From NCBI RefSeq assembly GCF_900108105.1, contig NZ_FNUR01000004.1, positions 197,781 to 261,780 of the forward strand: a stretch of DNA of 64,000 nucleotides. Direction: 5' to 3'. The position numbers and the translations under genes are program-made. This DNA comes from Butyrivibrio sp. Su6 (GTDB lineage Bacteria; Bacillota; Clostridia; Lachnospirales; Lachnospiraceae). Positions within the stretch are counted from its first letter, which is position 1, and each line of letters begins with the position of its first letter. Of this stretch, positions 60,407 to 64,000 are shown one piece after another. A model generated the notes under the pieces. It did no database searches. It was not told where the DNA came from and saw only the letters and a program-made list of their open reading frames with translations.

Positions 60407-61432
60407 ATGGGGAGAAATCATGAGGTTACAACTGTTCATCCACTTCTGGGGCCTGACGGTGAGCTGATAGAACCTGGCTGGTCAAGATCTCTTTTGCAAA
60501 AATATGACAGAGCAATGATACATGCTCCCAAGTGGCGAATTAAAGAGTGGGATTATTATCTCGTTTTATCAGATTCTTTTGCCGGTGCCTTCACAATTTC
60601 TGATGATGGCTACATTGGTCTGCAATCCGTTTCGCTCCTTGAATTTGGAGACAATCCATGGGAACACACAGAAACCGTACTTAACGCATTTCCTATGGGA
60701 AAGCTCGCTCTCCCTTCATCTTCCGAATCCGGTGTAACCCTTTATGAAGATGAAAGGCTTCAGATGAAATTTGAAGCCAATGATGGCAAAAGACATATCA
60801 CATGCCATTTTGAGAACTTTTTTGAAGGAAAAACTTTTGCCTGTGACATTACCCTTGCACAGCCACCAATGGATTCCATGGTAATTGCCACTCCTTGGGA
60901 TAAAAAGCACGCATTTTACTATAATCAAAAGATAAACTGCATGCGTGCGTCAGGCTTTATGGAGTTTAATGGAAAAAAATATGAATTCAACCCCTCCACA
61001 GACTTTGGCACTCTTGATTGGGGACGAGGCGTTTGGACCTATGACAATACATGGCACTGGGGATCAGGCAATGCTGATATAGATGGTAACTCCTTTGGTT
61101 TCAATATAGGTTACGGCTTTGGAAATACCAAAGCCGCAACTGAAAATATCATTTTTTACAATGGAAAAGCCCACAAACTCGATGATATTACATTCCATAT
61201 CCCAGAAAACAGCTATATGGAGCCTTGGAAATTCACGTCATCAGATGGCCGTTTTGAAATGGATTTTGTCCCTGTTCTGGACCGAGCAGCATGTCTTGAT
61301 TACAAAATCATCGTTTCAGACCAGCACCAGGTTTTTGGTAGAATGAGTGGCACTGCCATTCTTGATGATAGCACGGAAATCAATGTTAAAAATATCATGT
61401 GTTTTGCTGAAAAAGTGCATAACAAGTACTAA
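60407..61432 (+). CDS. DUF2804 family protein
   Basis: A protein of about 341 residues that matches the DUF2804 family as I remember it: it begins HEVTTVHPLLGPDGELIEPGWS and later has DWGRGVWTYDNTWHWGSGN. The fold of the family is thought to be a beta-barrel like lipid- or terpenoid-related enzymes, but no function is established. The ATG at 60407 follows GGAGGGG; the longer frame from 60356 adds hydrophobic residues that are not part of the family. It is a single gene, divergent from the aldehyde dehydrogenase. Confidence 0.8.
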   Translation: MGRNHEVTTVHPLLGPDGELIEPGWSRSLLQKYDRAMIHAPKWRIKEWDYYLVLSDSFAGAFTISDDGYIGLQSVSLLEFGDNPWEHTETVLNAFPMGKLALPSSSESGVTLYEDERLQMKFEANDGKRHITCHFENFFEGKTFACDITLAQPPMDSMVIATPWDKKHAFYYNQKINCMRASGFMEFNGKKYEFNPSTDFGTLDWGRGVWTYDNTWHWGSGNADIDGNSFGFNIGYGFGNTKAATENIIFYNGKAHKLDDITFHIPENSYMEPWKFTSSDGRFEMDFVPVLDRAACLDYKIIVSDQHQVFGRMSGTAILDDSTEINVKNIMCFAEKVHNKY

Positions 61433-61434
61433 AA

Positions 61435-61454
61435 TGAACCACTAACCCCGTCCC
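61435..61454 (-). repeat. GGGACGGGGTTAGTGGTTCA repeat
   Basis: A short repeat on the minus strand between two convergent genes, nearly the same as 51177-51197. It shares the GGGACGG head with the REP-like copies at 19478 and 32158. Confidence 0.5.
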
Positions 61455-61465
61455 TCCGGGCCATT

Positions 61466-62566
61466 TTATGCAGCTCCCTCTCCTTCTTCCTGCTCATCTG
61501 GCTCTACGAACTGTACTTCAGACCTCTTAATTGTATCAGGATAGATTTTCAAAAAGTCATTTTTCATTGAAACAGGTACATAGCCCTGTTCTCTGTATTC
61601 AGCAGATTTCTCATTCCAGTCCTGCTTGCCCCACTCACGTACATCGTCATCAGCTACAACCATGTACGCCTGAGATGGATACGGGTTTCTCTTATCAAGA
61701 ACATAATTCATCATACTTGTATCACTGCCACTGTTTCCAAAGGCAAGAACCGGACGAACTCCAATCTCTCTTTCTATGTAGATTACTTTGTTGGAATTAA
61801 GATTTTTCTGGATGAATTCTCCTGTATATACCAGGTCATCGCCATCAGCGTACTTGTAATCCATATTTGACGGAACGTCCTCATTTCCTCTTTGCTTGAC
61901 CTCAAATTCAGTACCTATAACATGCGCCGGTGAAACATACTCACTAATTGGTGAATTAGCTATAATGGCACGTGAAGTTGTTCGCTCTGTTCCGCTTACA
62001 ACATAAATAGTAAAGTCGTTGTCGTATAGATATTTTACTACTTCCACCATCGGAAGATAGAAGCCATCGATGTATCTCATATTTTGGAAGCTATCCGTAT
62101 TCTTCTGCCCGAACTCAACAGCATAATCGTATAATTCCTGAATAGTCATACCTGCATACGCTTTAGCGAAGTTTCTCGCAAGCTCTTCACCTGCTGTGTA
62201 TCCGGGTCTGATTTCTGCTGCGGCTGCTTTCAGCTCATCTGATACTTTTTCAGGATGATCTGTCAGACAGTAATTGATAAACATCATGGTGTCATAATAT
62301 GTATAGAATGTCTCACAAGTCAGTGTTCCATCCATGTCAAAAACAGCAATTCTATCCTCTACAGGGATGAAATGCTCTTTATCTTTTTCATTGGTAACCA
62401 TCGCTACATAACTTCTAAGGCTCTCTGCTGCTTCCGAATTCTCAGACCAATACTGGTTAAGCGCCTTGCCTTTCTGGCTGCCACATCCGGTTATTCCTGC
62501 ACAAACAAATATCATTACCATTACCAACAGCATGGATAATACCTTTAGTTTACTTCTCTTTTTCAT
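61466..62566 (-). CDS. HAD-superfamily phosphatase lipoprotein
   Basis: A secreted, lipid-anchored protein of about 366 residues with a HAD hydrolase domain. The signal peptide ends in the lipobox GITGC. HAD motif I is FDMDGTLTCE, motif II lies in YVVSGTERTTS, and motif III/IV in AFGNSGSDTSMM. It is expected to remove phosphate from small molecules outside the membrane, like acid phosphatases of class B/C. The ATG at 62566 after AAGGAG is chosen over the longer frame from 62614. It is a single gene, with BioY upstream on the same strand behind a terminator. Confidence 0.84.
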   Translation of the reverse strand: MKKRSKLKVLSMLLVMVMIFVCAGITGCGSQKGKALNQYWSENSEAAESLRSYVAMVTNEKDKEHFIPVEDRIAVFDMDGTLTCETFYTYYDTMMFINYCLTDHPEKVSDELKAAAAEIRPGYTAGEELARNFAKAYAGMTIQELYDYAVEFGQKNTDSFQNMRYIDGFYLPMVEVVKYLYDNDFTIYVVSGTERTTSRAIIANSPISEYVSPAHVIGTEFEVKQRGNEDVPSNMDYKYADGDDLVYTGEFIQKNLNSNKVIYIEREIGVRPVLAFGNSGSDTSMMNYVLDKRNPYPSQAYMVVADDDVREWGKQDWNEKSAEYREQGYVPVSMKNDFLKIYPDTIKRSEVQFVEPDEQEEGEGAA

Positions 62567-62674
62567 AATATTTCTCCTTTTTCCACGAGGTGATAATAAC
62601 ATTATATCAATCATTTAATAACGTGGATATGATAATTACATGCTATGCTATTTTATACGAATGAAAAAGAAAAA

Positions 62675-62713
62675 AAGAAAGTGTTGCAGCATATTTTGCC
62701 TCAACACTTTCTT
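62675..62713 (-). terminator. Intrinsic terminator of bioY
   Basis: AAGAAAGTGTTG (62675-62686) pairs perfectly with CAACACTTTCTT (62702-62713), followed on the minus strand by a T-rich tract. It lies 25 bp after the bioY stop. Confidence 0.8.
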
Positions 62714-62737
62714 AAGTAATCATAAATTATTATTTTA

Positions 62738-63301
62738 TTACTTGATCACAGGCTCGATTCTCTTTGCTACAACTACAGCAAGTGCCATCTTGATAAGATC
62801 AGGAATGATAAATGGGAATACACACCAGCCAAGTACTGTAAGAAGTCCTACCTCTCCACTGTTCTTGATATAAACATGCATGAACCATGCTGTTCCAAAT
62901 GCGTAGCATACTGCAAGTCCAAGAACAAGTGCTACAATCTTCATAACAATAGTTTTCTTAAAGAATTTCTCAAATAATATGTAAATAAGACCTACAAATA
63001 AAAATCCAATGATGTATCCGCCTGTGCTCCCAAGAAGGATTCCGATTCCTCCGCTAAAGCCAGCAAAAACAGGTACGCCAACAGCTCCAAGAAGCACATA
63101 TACTAAAGTTGCTATTGTTCCCCTTTCGCCTCCAAGTAAAAGAAGCACAAAAAATACAGCAAATGTCTGAAGTGTAAATGGAACTGCTGTAGGGATGCTT
63201 ATCCAGGAGCATATAGCTATCAGTGCTGCGCTGATTGCTATGTATACCATATCCAATACTTTTGAATTTTCTCGTGTTTTAACTACTTCTGCATTACTCA
63301 T
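62738..63301 (-). CDS. bioY: BioY biotin transporter (ECF S component)
   Basis: The substrate-binding membrane subunit of an energy-coupling-factor biotin importer, 187 residues with six helices. Typical parts are the N-terminal helix AISAALIAICSWISIPT, then VPFTLQTFAVFFVLLLLGG in outline and SGGIGILLGSTGGYIIGF, which match BioY. The ATPases and T component are not present and are probably shared. It lies 100 bp after birA on the same strand, with a BirA-type operator in between, so the cell both takes up biotin and regulates the uptake. Confidence 0.92.
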   Translation of the reverse strand: MSNAEVVKTRENSKVLDMVYIAISAALIAICSWISIPTAVPFTLQTFAVFFVLLLLGGERGTIATLVYVLLGAVGVPVFAGFSGGIGILLGSTGGYIIGFLFVGLIYILFEKFFKKTIVMKIVALVLGLAVCYAFGTAWFMHVYIKNSGEVGLLTVLGWCVFPFIIPDLIKMALAVVVAKRIEPVIK

Positions 63302-63382
63302 GATGTCTTAGTCCTCCAACTATAATAAAAATTCGCGAATACACGATTCAAAACGCTTATATGAAGGTACCACATCAAAAAT

Positions 63383-63420
63383 AGATTGTCAACCAATTAT
63401 ATCATTCAGGTTGACAATCT
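63383..63420. promoter_or_regulatory. BirA-type operator upstream of bioY
   Basis: AGATTGTCAACC (63383-63394), a 14-bp spacer and GGTTGACAATCT (63409-63420): a perfect 12-bp inverted repeat with the TTGT-AACC / GGTT-ACAA form of BirA operators in Firmicutes. It overlaps the last codons of birA and lies 80-120 bp before the bioY start. A TATAAT lies in the spacer. Confidence 0.85.
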
Positions 63421-64000
63421 AATATTTTCTCAATTACTTTTGCTATGAGCGCGTTTTTTGTAATCGTTGCCTTCCCGGCCTCAAACAGGCTAGAGGCCCG
63501 CTCTTTTACATCCTCTGGGAATCCGCTTATATCAGAATCAAAATTGATTCCTATTCCGGCAACAATCCACTGAAGAGTATTACTGTCAAATTCACTGCCA
63601 GACTCCAGCAAAATGCCGCATATTTTTTTACCATCGACATAAAGGTCATTGATTCCTTCGATATAAGCCTCTATGCCTGAAAGCTCCCTAATGGCGTCTA
63701 TTACAGCCCTACCGGTAAAAGAAGTAACTTCTTTACTATCTGTACTAAACAAAAACTCAGGTCTTAAAACAATACTCATGTACAGTCCGCCCTCTGGAGA
63801 AAAGAATGAATGGTCCTTTCTGCCCCTTCCGCCGGTCTGTGTCGCAGCTACTATGACTGTTCCATGTGGTGCTCCTGCCATAGCAAGCTCTTTTGCCTTA
63901 TCACTGGTAGATTTCAAGCTGTCATACACAAATATTTCAGCCTTGTCAAAGCCTTCAGATAATTCAGCCTTTATTCCTTCAGCCGATATAATGTCATTAT
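63402..64000 (-). CDS. birA: Biotin-protein ligase BirA, N-terminus cut by window edge
   Basis: Biotin-[acetyl-CoA-carboxylase] ligase, which activates biotin with ATP and attaches it to carrier proteins. The visible part is the catalytic domain: TQTGGRGRKDHSFFSPEGGLYMS matches the biotin and ATP loop (here as GGRGRKDHSF), then KICGILLES and IVAGIGINFD. A methionine at 63929 could be read as a start, but the frame stays open beyond it to base 64000 and the residues there (VYDSLKSTSDKA, as in the BirA core) belong to the same domain. Whether an N-terminal DNA-binding domain is present lies outside the window; the operator downstream suggests it. Confidence 0.9.
   Translation of the reverse strand, partial: NDIISAEGIKAELSEGFDKAEIFVYDSLKSTSDKAKELAMAGAPHGTVIVAATQTGGRGRKDHSFFSPEGGLYMSIVLRPEFLFSTDSKEVTSFTGRAVIDAIRELSGIEAYIEGINDLYVDGKKICGILLESGSEFDSNTLQWIVAGIGINFDSDISGFPEDVKERASSLFEAGKATITKNALIAKVIEKILDCQPE

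Noticed and set aside
63402..63929. BirA starting at the Met at 63929
   Set aside because: The frame is open beyond it to the window edge and the residues just upstream still belong to the ligase core, so the gene is truncated by the window.

Overview
The window looks like chromosomal DNA of an anaerobic, plant-fibre-degrading Lachnospiraceae bacterium, most like Butyrivibrio or Pseudobutyrivibrio. This is inferred from the AT-rich DNA, strong AGGAGG-type ribosome binding sites, many carbohydrate-active enzymes (GH2, GH8, GH31, GH53), CUT1-type sugar ABC transporters without an ATPase next to them, and Firmicutes-type lipoproteins. No rRNA, tRNA, CRISPR array, phage or intact transposase was seen. 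There are about 50 protein genes, most in tight operons.

Layout. (1) Bases 1-8668, minus strand: a run encoding an EAL phosphodiesterase, an arginase, a MATE-type exporter and the first part of a large non-ribosomal peptide synthetase that runs off the left edge. Spacing suggests one transcript and therefore a peptide pathway with its own exporter and possibly an ornithine supply. (2) 8878-18020, plus strand: an esterase-like lipoprotein, then a seven-gene operon matching the transaldolase-dependent sulfoquinovose (SFT) pathway: GH31 sulfoquinovosidase, GPH-type importer, sulfofructose transaldolase, sulfolactaldehyde reductase, TauE-type sulfonate exporter, sulfoquinovose isomerase and a ROK repressor. 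A near-perfect promoter with a 25-bp palindrome at its start site precedes it. (3) 18021-19560: a gene-free island with two copies of a foldback element about 206 bp long in opposite orientation, enclosing an array of about ten units, mostly 35 bp, with conserved ends and variable middles. I do not recognise this structure.

(4) 19614-36355: zinc-ribbon membrane proteins, an iron alcohol dehydrogenase, a GH53 galactanase, a ribokinase-family kinase, a hybrid histidine kinase with a response regulator, a GH8 exo-oligoxylanase, a two-domain PPK2, an acyltransferase, a DUF4143 ATPase and peptidase T. (5) 36517-37763: a small double-glycine-leader peptide and an EamA transporter. (6) 37786-45767, minus: LacI regulator, two GH31 enzymes and a CUT1 importer in one operon with a perfect palindromic operator. 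(7) 45868-50362: a Nif11-like small protein, a flagellar-operon-type zinc protein, an ANT(6)-like nucleotidyltransferase and a polar amino-acid ABC transporter with unusual fusions.

(8) 50462-57833, minus: an HTH regulator, then GH2 - two LplB/YtcP permeases - LipO-type binding protein - an SGNH hydrolase interrupted by an in-frame TAG. A set of four TTACA-N7-TGTAA sites surrounds the promoter of this operon. (9) 58322-64000: a histidine phosphatase preceded by an unusual GCAGTAA hairpin cluster, an aldehyde dehydrogenase, a DUF2804 protein, a HAD lipoprotein, the biotin transporter BioY and a partial BirA, with a clear BirA-type operator overlapping the end of birA.

All assignments come from reading translated sequence and motifs by eye; no database search was run. 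Start codons were moved from the longest open frame wherever a ribosome binding site pointed to a downstream start.
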